DNA of 13,652 nt. Origin: Promethearchaeum sp. (GTDB lineage: Archaea; Asgardarchaeota; Lokiarchaeia; Sigyniarchaeales; Promethearchaeaceae). How positions within the stretch are numbered: the first letter of the stretch is position 1; every line of letters begins with the position of its first letter. Location: positions 1 to 13,652 of the forward strand of contig JAUWPK010000040.1 of the NCBI GenBank assembly GCA_030611625.1, written 5' to 3'. A model generated the notes under the pieces. It saw only the letters and a program-made list of their open reading frames with translations. It did no database searches and was not told the origin of the DNA. A program made the translations under genes and the position numbers. Of the stretch, positions 6,739-13,652 are shown piece after piece.

Positions 6739-8172
6739 ATGCTTGAATTAAATCCTTTTTTTAAACCGAAATCTATTGCTATTTTCGGAGCTTCTACCAA
6801 TCCTAATAAGAGTGGCTATAAACTCCTTCAAAATATCATAGATCATAATTATAAAGGCAAAATTTATCCCATTAATCCAAAAGGTGGAAAAATTTTAGGA
6901 TTAGACTTATACAAATCAATAGATGAGATAGAAGACCCCATTGAACTTGCAATTTTATATGTTCCTAGTTCAAAAGCGGTTCAAATTCTCAAAGATTGTA
7001 TTAAGAAAAATGTGAAAGCTGCGATCATAGAAGCTGCTGGATTTGGAGAAGTGGAAGTAGGTAAAAAACTAAAAGAAAAAATAAGGGAAATTACTGATAA
7101 CTTTAAAAAAATTCGCATTTTAGGGCCAAATTGCACAGGAATTACTTTTGTTGAACAAGATGGTGAAGGTCTTTTTAGTTCTTTTATTCCTATGGGCAAA
7201 ACAAAAGCAGGCTCCTTGGCAATAGTTTCACAATCAGGTTTTATAAATGGAGCCTATTATCCATATTTTACTAGCAGAAATCCAAATTTGGGAGTACGAT
7301 ACGTAATAACAATCGGAAACAAAATGGATATTAATGAAAACGATATTTTGGAGTATTTAATCCATGATGATAAAGTTGCCACTATCGGTATGTATGTAGA
7401 ATCCTTCCAAGATGTTCGCCGTTTTATTAAATTATGCCGAGAAGCTAGAGAAAAGTATGATAAAAAAATTATTTTACTTAGATCGGGATTTTCTCCAATA
7501 GGATCAAAAGCAACTAACTCACATACAGGAGCTTTAGCTGAAAAAGCAGAATTAATAAAAGCTGTTATTGCTCAAAGTCATTGTATCCTTGCCGATGATT
7601 TTTGGGATCTCTTTAATCTTGCCAAAACTCTAAGCTTCATGAAAGATACAAAAATTAAACCAATAACTCAACCATCAGCTGCAGTAATAACAATCTCAGG
7701 AGCTGCTGGAGCAATTATGGCTGATTGGAGTTATAAATATGGTGTGGAAATACCAATTTTAGACACTGAAACTCATAATAAACTTGCAGAATTATACCCT
7801 CCATGGATGCCCCCTGCATCACATGCTTTAATCGATTACTGGCCAGCTGTTGAACATGCCAGAGGAGATTATCAAAAAGTTTTATTGAATTGCATAGATA
7901 TTGCGCTGTCAAGTCCAAGAATCCAAGCCATTTTCGTTGCGGCTTATCATAATGCGACAGCTTGGAAAGTGGATTGGTATAAGTTGAAGGATATTATTGA
8001 TAAACACAAGAAACCTATTTTTCTCTGGTTGTTTGGTGAAAAGTCAGAAATATTAGAAGCTGAAAAGATATTTCAAGAAATTCAAATACCACTTTTCCAT
8101 TCAGAACGCGAGATAGTATCCACGTTTAAGAAAATTGTAGAATTTCAAAATTCAAGATATTCTTCTAAATGA
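6739..8172 (+). CDS. ADP-forming acyl-CoA synthetase alpha subunit-like protein
   Basis: Belongs to the NDP-forming acyl-CoA synthetase (acetate-CoA ligase, ADP-forming) superfamily. These enzymes interconvert acyl-CoA, ADP and phosphate with acid, CoA and ATP through a phospho-His. Residues 10-130 are the CoA-binding Rossmann domain (SIAIFGAST, GPNCTGI at 129-135). Residues 155-300 form the succinyl-CoA synthetase-like part, with SQSG at 164-167, GNKMDINENDILEYL, and the phosphoacceptor His262 in SHTGALA. A third domain (about 310-470) carries ISGAAG and, where many relatives show NPVD, the sequence ALIDYWPAVEH. The length of 477 aa fits a separate alpha subunit (about 460 aa in Pyrococcus). 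The ATP-grasp beta subunit needed for catalysis is not in the window, so the substrate and even activity are uncertain. Start ATG 6739: an upstream ATG in the same frame (6715) hits a stop. Stop codon TGA. Confidence 0.9.
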   Translation: MLELNPFFKPKSIAIFGASTNPNKSGYKLLQNIIDHNYKGKIYPINPKGGKILGLDLYKSIDEIEDPIELAILYVPSSKAVQILKDCIKKNVKAAIIEAAGFGEVEVGKKLKEKIREITDNFKKIRILGPNCTGITFVEQDGEGLFSSFIPMGKTKAGSLAIVSQSGFINGAYYPYFTSRNPNLGVRYVITIGNKMDINENDILEYLIHDDKVATIGMYVESFQDVRRFIKLCREAREKYDKKIILLRSGFSPIGSKATNSHTGALAEKAELIKAVIAQSHCILADDFWDLFNLAKTLSFMKDTKIKPITQPSAAVITISGAAGAIMADWSYKYGVEIPILDTETHNKLAELYPPWMPPASHALIDYWPAVEHARGDYQKVLLNCIDIALSSPRIQAIFVAAYHNATAWKVDWYKLKDIIDKHKKPIFLWLFGEKSEILEAEKIFQEIQIPLFHSEREIVSTFKKIVEFQNSRYSSK

Positions 8173-8175
8173 TAA

Positions 8176-8203
8176 TTTTTTGAGTGTTTTCTTAAATTTT
8201 TTT
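8176..8203 (+). terminator. T-tract terminator after the acyl-CoA synthetase gene
   Basis: Two T runs (six at 8176-8181, seven at 8197-8203) immediately follow the TGA stop, within the 34-base gap before the stop of the convergent Roadblock gene. U-rich tracts of this kind are typical archaeal 3' ends; there is no clear hairpin. Confidence 0.45.
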
Positions 8204-8206
8204 ACC

Positions 8207-8575
8207 CTACATTAGATATTTCGCAATTTTTTCGCAAGTTGGTAAAGCATCTTCAAAAATAATACCCAATATAATATCTTTTGTTGTGCAAAATGAAAGT
8301 ACCGCAGTTTGACCAGCTGCCATTGTGAAAACATACCCATCCTGACCTCTTATAAAAACCTGTTCAAAAAATCCTTTCCCAAATTCTTGAGTTGCAAGTT
8401 CAGCAAGGGACAATATTGTTGCAATCATTGCAGCGTTTTTCGTTTCATCTTCGTTAGGAGGGAGAATGCTGGCAATTGGAAGACCCTCTATAGATACAAC
8501 GGCAGCTGATTGAGTTGCGGGTATTAAAACAAACAAATCTTTTAGTATGTCTTCGAGATTTTCTTCTTTATCCAT
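8207..8575 (-). CDS. Roadblock/LC7 domain protein (MglB-like)
   Basis: A single-domain protein of 122 aa, matching the usual Roadblock/LC7 length. Hallmarks are an N-terminal helix (residues 5-17), then the strand-turn SAAVVSIEGLPIAS (23-36) with the conserved D/E-G-L-P-I/V turn. A long helix with KNAAMIATILSLAEL (46-60) follows, then the strands EQVFIRGQDGYVF and QTAVLSF, LGIIF, and a final helix to LM. Family members dimerise and act as regulators of Ras-like small GTPases (MglB is a GTPase-activating protein for MglA) or as Ragulator/dynein light chain-type scaffolds. They are strikingly numerous in Asgard archaea. No GTPase gene is in the window. It lies 155 bases downstream of the histidine kinase on the same strand and is convergent with the acyl-CoA synthetase gene. 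Near the ATG there are GAGG (13 bases away) and AAGGA (very close), so the ribosome site is ambiguous. Stop codon TAG. Confidence 0.9.
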   Translation of the reverse strand: MDKEENLEDILKDLFVLIPATQSAAVVSIEGLPIASILPPNEDETKNAAMIATILSLAELATQEFGKGFFEQVFIRGQDGYVFTMAAGQTAVLSFCTTKDIILGIIFEDALPTCEKIAKYLM

Positions 8576-8666
8576 TTTCCTTTCTTATCCTCTATAATTT
8601 TCCTTTTTCAACTTTTTCAAATTTTTGCATAATTTCTTTCTTTTCTCTATTCTATCTTCAATATTT

Positions 8667-8675
8667 AATATAAAA
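8667..8675 (-). promoter_or_regulatory. Possible TATA box of the Roadblock gene
   Basis: On the minus strand the 155-base gap 8576-8730 reads TTTTATATT here. A start about 26 bases downstream, near 8645, would give a leader of about 70 bases before the ATG at 8575. If real, the Roadblock gene can be expressed independently of the kinase. The rest of the gap is pyrimidine-rich on the plus strand and shows no gene. Confidence 0.3.
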
Positions 8676-8730
8676 CAAATACCTATTTTTACCTTTTTTA
8701 CATTTTTTCATCATTTCTTTATAGTAATTT

Positions 8731-11700
8731 CTATTTTTTTGGTAATGTAAATGTAAATATCGATCCTTCATCCAACTTACTTTTAAAATTGATATTACCG
8801 CCATGAAGTTCAACTAATCTTTTAGTTAAAGATAGCCCTAACCCTGTGCCTTCTACTGAAGTAACATATGCAGATTGTCCTCTTACAAATTCTTTGAAGA
8901 TTGTATCAAAATGTTCTTCTTTGATTCCAATTCCTGTATCGATCACATTAAATTTCCAAAGTTCTTCAAGTTCGACAACCTCAAGCTTTATTATACCTTC
9001 TTTAGTAAATTTAATTGCGTTGCTCAATAGATTAAAAATTATTTCTTTAAATCTCACAAGATCTGCTTGGATAACTTGCTCGGAGTTTAGTCCGATTAAT
9101 TCAAATTTCAAATTTTTTTTCTCTATCACTGGTTTTAGTGTGATTTCTATTTGATTTATTATATTTTGTAATTGGATATTTTCTATATTCAATTCCATTT
9201 TTCCCGCTTCAATTTTCGAGATATCTAAAATTTCATTTATTAAATGTAATAGATGTTCAGCGGATGTTTTAACATTGTTGAGATAGCCATCTTGTTTTTC
9301 ATTTATCTCACCATAAAATTTTTCCAATAAAATATCAGTAAAACCTATTATGCTGTTTAGTGGAGTTCTTAATTCATGGGACATTTCAGCCATAAAATCT
9401 GATTTGAATTGCGATGATTTTAAGATTTCTTCCTGGTAAAGTTTTTGCTTTTCAAATTCCTCAGTAAAATCACGACCAATAGCAGATACTCCGGTAATAT
9501 CTCCGTTAGGGTTTTTAATTGGAGACACATTTAAAGAAATATCAAGAATTTTACCATCCTTTCTTAAACGTTGAGTTTCAAAATGAGTTATTTGATCTCC
9601 CTTTATATTTCTATCACGAATTAACCTATCATCATTGAATTGATCGGAAGGAGTTAAAATAGTAATATTTTTACCTAAAATTTCTTTTACGGTATAACCA
9701 AAAATTTTTTCTGCACCAATATTCCATGACATAATAGTTCCATCTAATTTTAAACTAATTATCGCATCGCTTGAGTTTTCCACTATATTAGCTAAAATGA
9801 AATTTTGATTATCAATTTCCCTACGTAATATTTCAATTTTTATGCGTTCTTCAATTTCTTTAATTAGATTTATTTCTTCTTCAGAAAAAACATTTTCTTC
9901 AGGGATATAAACATCAATTTCAAGTTTTTTCTCATCAATGTTTTCTAAAATCGAAAATTTCATTTCTGTTTCTCTGAATATATCTGATTTATATTCGAAT
10001 TCATCATAAGAAATTCTCACAAATGTTTCTTCTGGATTATAAAATGCACGAAGTATAAAAGGAAGTGAATCTTGAAGCAGATCTTTTACTAAAATATTTG
10101 GAGTTGCCAGAAGACGAGAGATTTCATACAAAATATCAAGTTTTTCTACTTGCCCTTTTAATTTTTTCTCCGCTTCCTTAAGATATGTAATATCAGATAT
10201 CAATCCAAAAGATCCTATCCTTTTACCAAATTCATCATAATTTGGTGCAGCATTTACTATGCAATCTACAATTTCAGAATTTGAATGTTTAAATGATAAT
10301 TCATAAGAGATGTTTTGTTCTTTTTCTCTATATTCACGCTGGTGAAGAATAGTTTCTTTTCCTTCTGGGGTTAAAAACTCATACACTTCTTTACCCATTA
10401 TTTCTTCCCTTGTTTTTCCAAGAATCTCACATATTTTGGGATTTACATCAATTGTGATGTCATCACAATTGAGTTCCCAAAATCCTTCATTGGCAGTTTC
10501 AAAGACTTTTTGCAATTTATCACTAATTTTCTTTAATTCCGCAGTCCTTTGCTTAATCTCTTCCTCTAATTTCTTGTTAAAATCTCGGATAATCCCTTCA
10601 GCTTCTTTCTTTTTTGTGATGTCTCGAGTTATTGAAGCATAAACTTCTTCAGAATAATAAAATAATCGAGATTCAAAAAAATATTTTACGCCATTTGGCA
10701 TCTGAAGGCTATATTCAAATATTTGAGGTTGTTTTGTTTTATATAATTGATCAACAACATTGTTTTTTAGCTCAACAACAGATTCAGGCATTATATCATC
10801 ATATTTTTTTCCCAAAAGAGATTCTGAATTATCAGAATTTTTGATTGCAGTTCCTTGCAATTCTAAGTAAATTCCCTCACGGTTAAACAAAATAAATTCA
10901 TCGGGAACTGCTTGAAATACTGCATTGATTATTTTTCCAGAATGTTCTACTTCTTCTTCAGCCTTTTTTAAGTCTTCTTGATTTTTTACTATAGTATTCG
11001 AAACTGCAATACTAAGAAGAGAAACCAAGCCAATAATAAGAATAATCGTTATTAATAAAACAATAATACCCTGTTTTAATATAATAATGGAACTTTCAGA
11101 GAAATACTCGGTGGCAGTTAAATGTGCCATATACCATATCTGTTGATTGAAAGATATTATTTGAAAACTAAAAAAATAATCAGTATTATTTATTGTAATT
11201 TCCCCAATCTCGTCTTCAACAAGTGATGTGAACATATTTTCTTTAAAATCAATATTTCCACCATTGGATTCATTAAAACATGATTCTTTATCAAGACCAT
11301 TAACAATATATACTTCCCCTAAAAATTCGCCTTCTGCATTTTCATAATTAGGATCTATTATTATTATGAAATGTGTATATTCGTGAGATTCATAACAAAT
11401 ATAATCAAGGAATTCCACAGTATAATTAATCACAAACACGCCTTTACTCTCGTTGTTAATTTTTATTGGAATTGAGAAACGGATATTAGGATTACCTGAT
11501 CTCCGTGCAATACTGATTGGAGATGTATAAGTTATATTCTCATCAGTCATTCCAAGTGTATCTTGAAACCAAGATTTATCTCCCTTATAATCAACTAGGT
11601 CTGCAGAATCTTGTACAACTCCAGCGATTACATTCCCATTATCTGAAAATATACGTATCATTTCTAAGTTATCATTATGATCAAAATTTATGCAAAAAAA

Positions 11701-12090
11701 ATCCATAAGCATTATGTATAAATTATTTGTTTCTAGACGTTGAGGATAGAAATCTCCCATAGTTTTATTCTCTAAATCTTCAAAATCATTAACAATTGTA
11801 TCATTAGTGGCACAAAATTCTACTATTTCTCTAATTTGTGGATTGCTGCTAATAGCATCAAAACTAACTTGTAATTGTGTTAAAGTCGCTTCTAAATTTG
11901 TAGTTATTTTTTTTATATCACCATTTAATCTATCTTGGTTTACGAGTTCTTCATTTTCTAAGTTTGTTTGTAATGTATTAATGTTAATATAGGTTATAGG
12001 AATAATTGATGTAAAAATCACGATTACTATAAAAACGATTTTAATTTGCGTTTTCAAAGGTTTATTATGAAGAGGAAATTTAAAACCCAT
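8731..12090 (-). CDS. Membrane sensor histidine kinase: dCache-like, three PAS, HisKA, HATPase
   Basis: A 1119-aa two-component sensor kinase. TM1 lies at about 15-33 and TM2 at about 338-362. They enclose an extracytoplasmic domain of about 300 aa with the dCache signature (SWFQDTLG ... YTSPISIARRSG ... FSIPIKINNESKGVFVINY, residues 173-223). There is no clear HAMP; a short helix leads to PAS1 (about 385-495). A coiled-coil linker (495-525) is followed by PAS2 (525-640), a region resembling a degenerate GAF domain (645-757) and PAS3 (763-880, ending GVSAIGRDFTEE). The HisKA domain has phosphoacceptor His905 in MSHELRTPLN. The ATPase domain has the N box NLLSNAIKFT (Asn1020, Asn1024), G1 DTGIGI (1051-1056) and G2 GTGLGLSLTKRL (1081-1092), so it should be active. 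There is no fused receiver and no response regulator gene in the window: an orphan kinase. Such kinases were probably acquired by archaea from bacteria. Start ATG 12090, without a clear Shine-Dalgarno; stop TAG. Confidence 0.95.
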   Translation of the reverse strand: MGFKFPLHNKPLKTQIKIVFIVIVIFTSIIPITYININTLQTNLENEELVNQDRLNGDIKKITTNLEATLTQLQVSFDAISSNPQIREIVEFCATNDTIVNDFEDLENKTMGDFYPQRLETNNLYIMLMDFFCINFDHNDNLEMIRIFSDNGNVIAGVVQDSADLVDYKGDKSWFQDTLGMTDENITYTSPISIARRSGNPNIRFSIPIKINNESKGVFVINYTVEFLDYICYESHEYTHFIIIIDPNYENAEGEFLGEVYIVNGLDKESCFNESNGGNIDFKENMFTSLVEDEIGEITINNTDYFFSFQIISFNQQIWYMAHLTATEYFSESSIIILKQGIIVLLITIILIIGLVSLLSIAVSNTIVKNQEDLKKAEEEVEHSGKIINAVFQAVPDEFILFNREGIYLELQGTAIKNSDNSESLLGKKYDDIMPESVVELKNNVVDQLYKTKQPQIFEYSLQMPNGVKYFFESRLFYYSEEVYASITRDITKKKEAEGIIRDFNKKLEEEIKQRTAELKKISDKLQKVFETANEGFWELNCDDITIDVNPKICEILGKTREEIMGKEVYEFLTPEGKETILHQREYREKEQNISYELSFKHSNSEIVDCIVNAAPNYDEFGKRIGSFGLISDITYLKEAEKKLKGQVEKLDILYEISRLLATPNILVKDLLQDSLPFILRAFYNPEETFVRISYDEFEYKSDIFRETEMKFSILENIDEKKLEIDVYIPEENVFSEEEINLIKEIEERIKIEILRREIDNQNFILANIVENSSDAIISLKLDGTIMSWNIGAEKIFGYTVKEILGKNITILTPSDQFNDDRLIRDRNIKGDQITHFETQRLRKDGKILDISLNVSPIKNPNGDITGVSAIGRDFTEEFEKQKLYQEEILKSSQFKSDFMAEMSHELRTPLNSIIGFTDILLEKFYGEINEKQDGYLNNVKTSAEHLLHLINEILDISKIEAGKMELNIENIQLQNIINQIEITLKPVIEKKNLKFELIGLNSEQVIQADLVRFKEIIFNLLSNAIKFTKEGIIKLEVVELEELWKFNVIDTGIGIKEEHFDTIFKEFVRGQSAYVTSVEGTGLGLSLTKRLVELHGGNINFKSKLDEGSIFTFTLPKK

Positions 12091-12190
12091 ATCTTCTTTT
12101 TTAAATAATTATTGCTAAATAAATTTGCATGATGTGATAAATTTACTCGAAATTCTTCAAAATGAAATTTTTATTGGTATGAGTGAGTAT

Positions 12191-12198
12191 TTTATATG
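12191..12198 (+). promoter_or_regulatory. Probable TATA box of the ribosomal protein operon
   Basis: TTTATATG is close to the archaeal TATA consensus, in the 178-base gap between the divergent kinase and rps13 genes. Usual spacing puts the start near 12221, leaving a leader of roughly 48 bases that contains the Shine-Dalgarno of rps13. The rest of 12091-12268 shows no gene. Confidence 0.4.
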
Positions 12199-12254
12199 AA
12201 ATTCACAAAACATAAATTTTATGATTAATTTGCTTCGTTAGCAAGAAATTTGCA

Positions 12255-12260
12255 AGGAGT
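12255..12260 (+). promoter_or_regulatory. Shine-Dalgarno AGGAGT that fixes the GTG start of rps13
   Basis: AGGAGT ends 8 bases before the GTG at 12269. It is the strongest start signal near the operon and supports GTG as the true start codon. Confidence 0.75.
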
Positions 12261-12268
12261 CACAAACT

Positions 12269-12766
12269 GTGCCACAAAAACTAGATGATATATATTATAA
12301 AAAAAACGCAGAATTCCGCAACTTACTCAGAATATTGGGAACGAGTATTGAAGGACACCGAAAGGTAGCCTTTGGATTGTCCCAGATTCGAGGAGTAGGA
12401 AGACGGTTGGCGCAAGCAGTTGTAAGAGTAGCAGGAATAGACCCAGATATTAGGATTGGATTGATCACTGAAGAACAACAACAAAAGCTTGTCGAGATCA
12501 TTAAAGAACCCGTAAAACATGGAATTCCAAAATGGATGGTTAATCGCCAGAAAGATATTCGAACAGGGGAATATCGCCACATCTCTGGAACAGACGTTGA
12601 ACTTTTATTGAAATACGATATCGATAAAATGAAAAGAACAAGATCTTGGAAAGGGATTAGACATATGTACGGTCTCAAAGTCAGAGGACAGAGAACAAGA
12701 ACGACAGGCCGAAAAGGGTTAGTTGTTGGATATTATAGAAAAGAAATGAAGAAGAAGCGATCATAA
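12269..12766 (+). CDS. rps13: 30S ribosomal protein uS13 (archaeal S13/S18e)
   Basis: uS13 sits in the head of the small subunit, contacting the P-site tRNA and the bridge to the large subunit. The protein has 165 aa, slightly longer than the roughly 150 of many archaeal homologues, with the extra residues mainly at the N-terminus. Features are the helix-turn region FGLSQIRGVGRRLAQAVV (about 35-52), GIPKWMVNRQKDI (about 85-97), and the basic C-terminal RNA-binding tail with RSWKGIRHMYGLKVRGQRTR and TTGRKG. The start is GTG, supported by the upstream AGGAGT. It is the first gene of the archaeal order uS13-uS4-uS11, which in archaea is usually followed by RNA polymerase subunit D. Its stop TAA overlaps the ATG of rps4 by one base, indicating translational coupling. 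Confidence 0.97.
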   Translation: MPQKLDDIYYKKNAEFRNLLRILGTSIEGHRKVAFGLSQIRGVGRRLAQAVVRVAGIDPDIRIGLITEEQQQKLVEIIKEPVKHGIPKWMVNRQKDIRTGEYRHISGTDVELLLKYDIDKMKRTRSWKGIRHMYGLKVRGQRTRTTGRKGLVVGYYRKEMKKKRS

Positions 12767-13323
12767 TGGGCGATCCAAGAAAATTAAAGAAAAAATATAA
12801 AACACCAAACAATCCATACGAAAAAGAGCGTTTGGTTGAAGAGTTAGGACTACTCGGAAAATACGGTCTTAGGAACAAACGTGAGTTACGCAAACATAAA
12901 TTTGCTCTTTCACACTTTCGCAAATTAGCTCGTGAAAATCGTTCTCTTCCTGAAAAAATTCAGAAAATTCGATTTGTAGATTTACGAGACAGTGTTGCAA
13001 AGTTAAATCTTGTATCAGAAGATGCACAAACTGATGATATATTAAGTCTTACAATTGATAATATCTTAGAAAGAAGATTACAAACATTTGTATTCAAGCA
13101 GGGTTTAGCCAAAACTGTCATTCAGGCAAGACAATTAATTACACACAGACATATTGCCGTTGCAGGGAATACAATCAATTCACCATCTTATCTTGTCAAA
13201 AAGAAAGAAGAAGAACGAATTAAATATGCACTTAACTCTCCATTTTATAAAGATAGTTCAAAAATTTGGAGTGGTGAGAGTATCAAAAGCTCTTCTGACG
13301 CTAAACCTGTGGAGGAATTCTAA
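12766..13323 (+). CDS. rps4: 30S ribosomal protein uS4 (archaeal S4/S9e)
   Basis: uS4 is a primary 16S rRNA-binding protein of the 30S body and helps to start assembly. The 185 aa agree with archaeal homologues. The N-terminus MGDPRKLKKKYKTPNNPYEKER is followed by the helical region with LGLLGKYGLRNKRELRKHKF. The S4 RNA-binding domain lies at about 103-150 (RRLQTFVFKQGLAKTVIQAR, LITHRHIAVAGN). The ATG at 12766 shares its first base with the last base of the rps13 stop (TAATG). The C-terminal tail after about residue 160 is Ser/Lys-rich and less conserved. rps11 starts two bases after its stop. Confidence 0.97.
   Translation: MGDPRKLKKKYKTPNNPYEKERLVEELGLLGKYGLRNKRELRKHKFALSHFRKLARENRSLPEKIQKIRFVDLRDSVAKLNLVSEDAQTDDILSLTIDNILERRLQTFVFKQGLAKTVIQARQLITHRHIAVAGNTINSPSYLVKKKEEERIKYALNSPFYKDSSKIWSGESIKSSSDAKPVEEF
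13311..13315 (+). promoter_or_regulatory. Shine-Dalgarno GGAGG of rps11, inside the end of rps4
   Basis: GGAGG lies 10 bases before the ATG at 13326, within the last codons of rps4. It supports the chosen start and tight coupling in the operon. Confidence 0.7.
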
Positions 13324-13325
13324 CA

Positions 13326-13652
13326 ATGGGAAAATATGATAATTATTCTGATCCAAAAAAATTAAGGTGGGGTATTGCGCACATCTTTGCCTCATATAAC
13401 GATACAATTTTAACTATTACGGACATAAGCGGAAGCGAAACGTTTGTGCGGATTTCTGGTGGAATGGTTGTGAAAAGTGACCGAGATGAAGCAAAACCAT
13501 ATGCAGCGATGCAATGTGGGTCAAGAGCAGCACAAACACTTAAGGATAAAGGGATTGGCGGAATTCATATTAAAGTGCGCGCACCGGGAGGGCGTAAGGC
13601 AAAGACGCCAGGTCCAGGAGCACAAGCCGCAATTCGAGCACTTTCCCGATCT
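13326..13652 (+). CDS. rps11: 30S ribosomal protein uS11 (3' partial)
   Basis: uS11 lies on the platform of the small subunit near the mRNA exit and the 3' end of 16S rRNA. The frame runs from ATG 13326 to the window edge (109 codons, no stop), so the last roughly 20-30 residues are missing. Diagnostic segments are RWGIAHIFASYNDTILTITD, SETFVRISGGMVVKSDRDE, PYAAMQCGSRAAQTLKDKG, and the conserved HIKVRAPGGRKAKTPGPGAQ followed by AAIRAL. It begins two bases after the rps4 stop, with its own GGAGG site. It is the third gene of the archaeal S13-S4-S11 operon. Confidence 0.97.
   Translation, partial: MGKYDNYSDPKKLRWGIAHIFASYNDTILTITDISGSETFVRISGGMVVKSDRDEAKPYAAMQCGSRAAQTLKDKGIGGIHIKVRAPGGRKAKTPGPGAQAAIRALSRS

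Noticed and set aside
6981..7918. Minus-strand open frames inside the acyl-CoA synthetase gene
   Set aside because: They lie fully within a well-supported gene on the other strand and have no motif or start signal of their own.
12295..12923. Minus-strand open frames opposite rps13 and rps4
   Set aside because: They overlap unmistakable ribosomal protein genes, and their Cys/Ser/Phe-rich composition is typical of antisense shadows.

Overview
This AT-rich window most likely comes from an archaeon, and an Asgard archaeon (Promethearchaeota, for example a Lokiarchaeia relative) is my best guess. The ribosomal protein order uS13-uS4-uS11 at the right end is the archaeal one. There is an ADP-forming acyl-CoA synthetase alpha subunit, a Roadblock/LC7 protein of the kind that is abundant in Asgard genomes, archaeal BRE/TATA-like elements, and several large orphan proteins. 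The phylum assignment is inference from gene content; no 16S or other decisive marker lies in the window.

Left part (1-1273): the downstream part of purF (amidophosphoribosyltransferase, first step of purine synthesis), cut by the window edge on the left. It is interrupted by a single in-frame TAA that sits exactly where the family has the Tyr of its KNRY motif. Everything on both sides of the stop looks intact, including the four expected Fe-S cysteines.

Middle (1279-6714): five genes I cannot assign. On the minus strand are a 160-aa Lys-rich protein, a 133-aa acidic protein, and a protein of about 343 aa with a helical N-terminus, a Pro-rich linker and a C-terminal helical hairpin. On the plus strand are a 589-aa protein and a 418-aa coiled-coil protein. 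The minus- and plus-strand sets diverge from the promoter region at about 3402-3551. The 418-aa gene is followed after 24 bases by the acyl-CoA synthetase alpha subunit-like gene (6739-8172), which has the phospho-His motif but no ATP-grasp beta partner in view.

Right part (8207-12090, minus strand): a 1119-aa membrane sensor histidine kinase (dCache-like sensor, PAS repeats, HisKA, HATPase) with a Roadblock/LC7 protein 155 bases downstream on the same strand. No response regulator is visible. Divergent from the kinase, the ribosomal operon starts at 12269: rps13 (GTG start, strong Shine-Dalgarno), rps4 (1-base overlap) and rps11 (cut by the right edge).

No tRNA, rRNA, CRISPR array, transposase or insertion sequence was recognised. 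The points most worth following up are the purF stop, the block of orphan coiled-coil and helical genes, and the pairing of the histidine kinase with the Roadblock protein.
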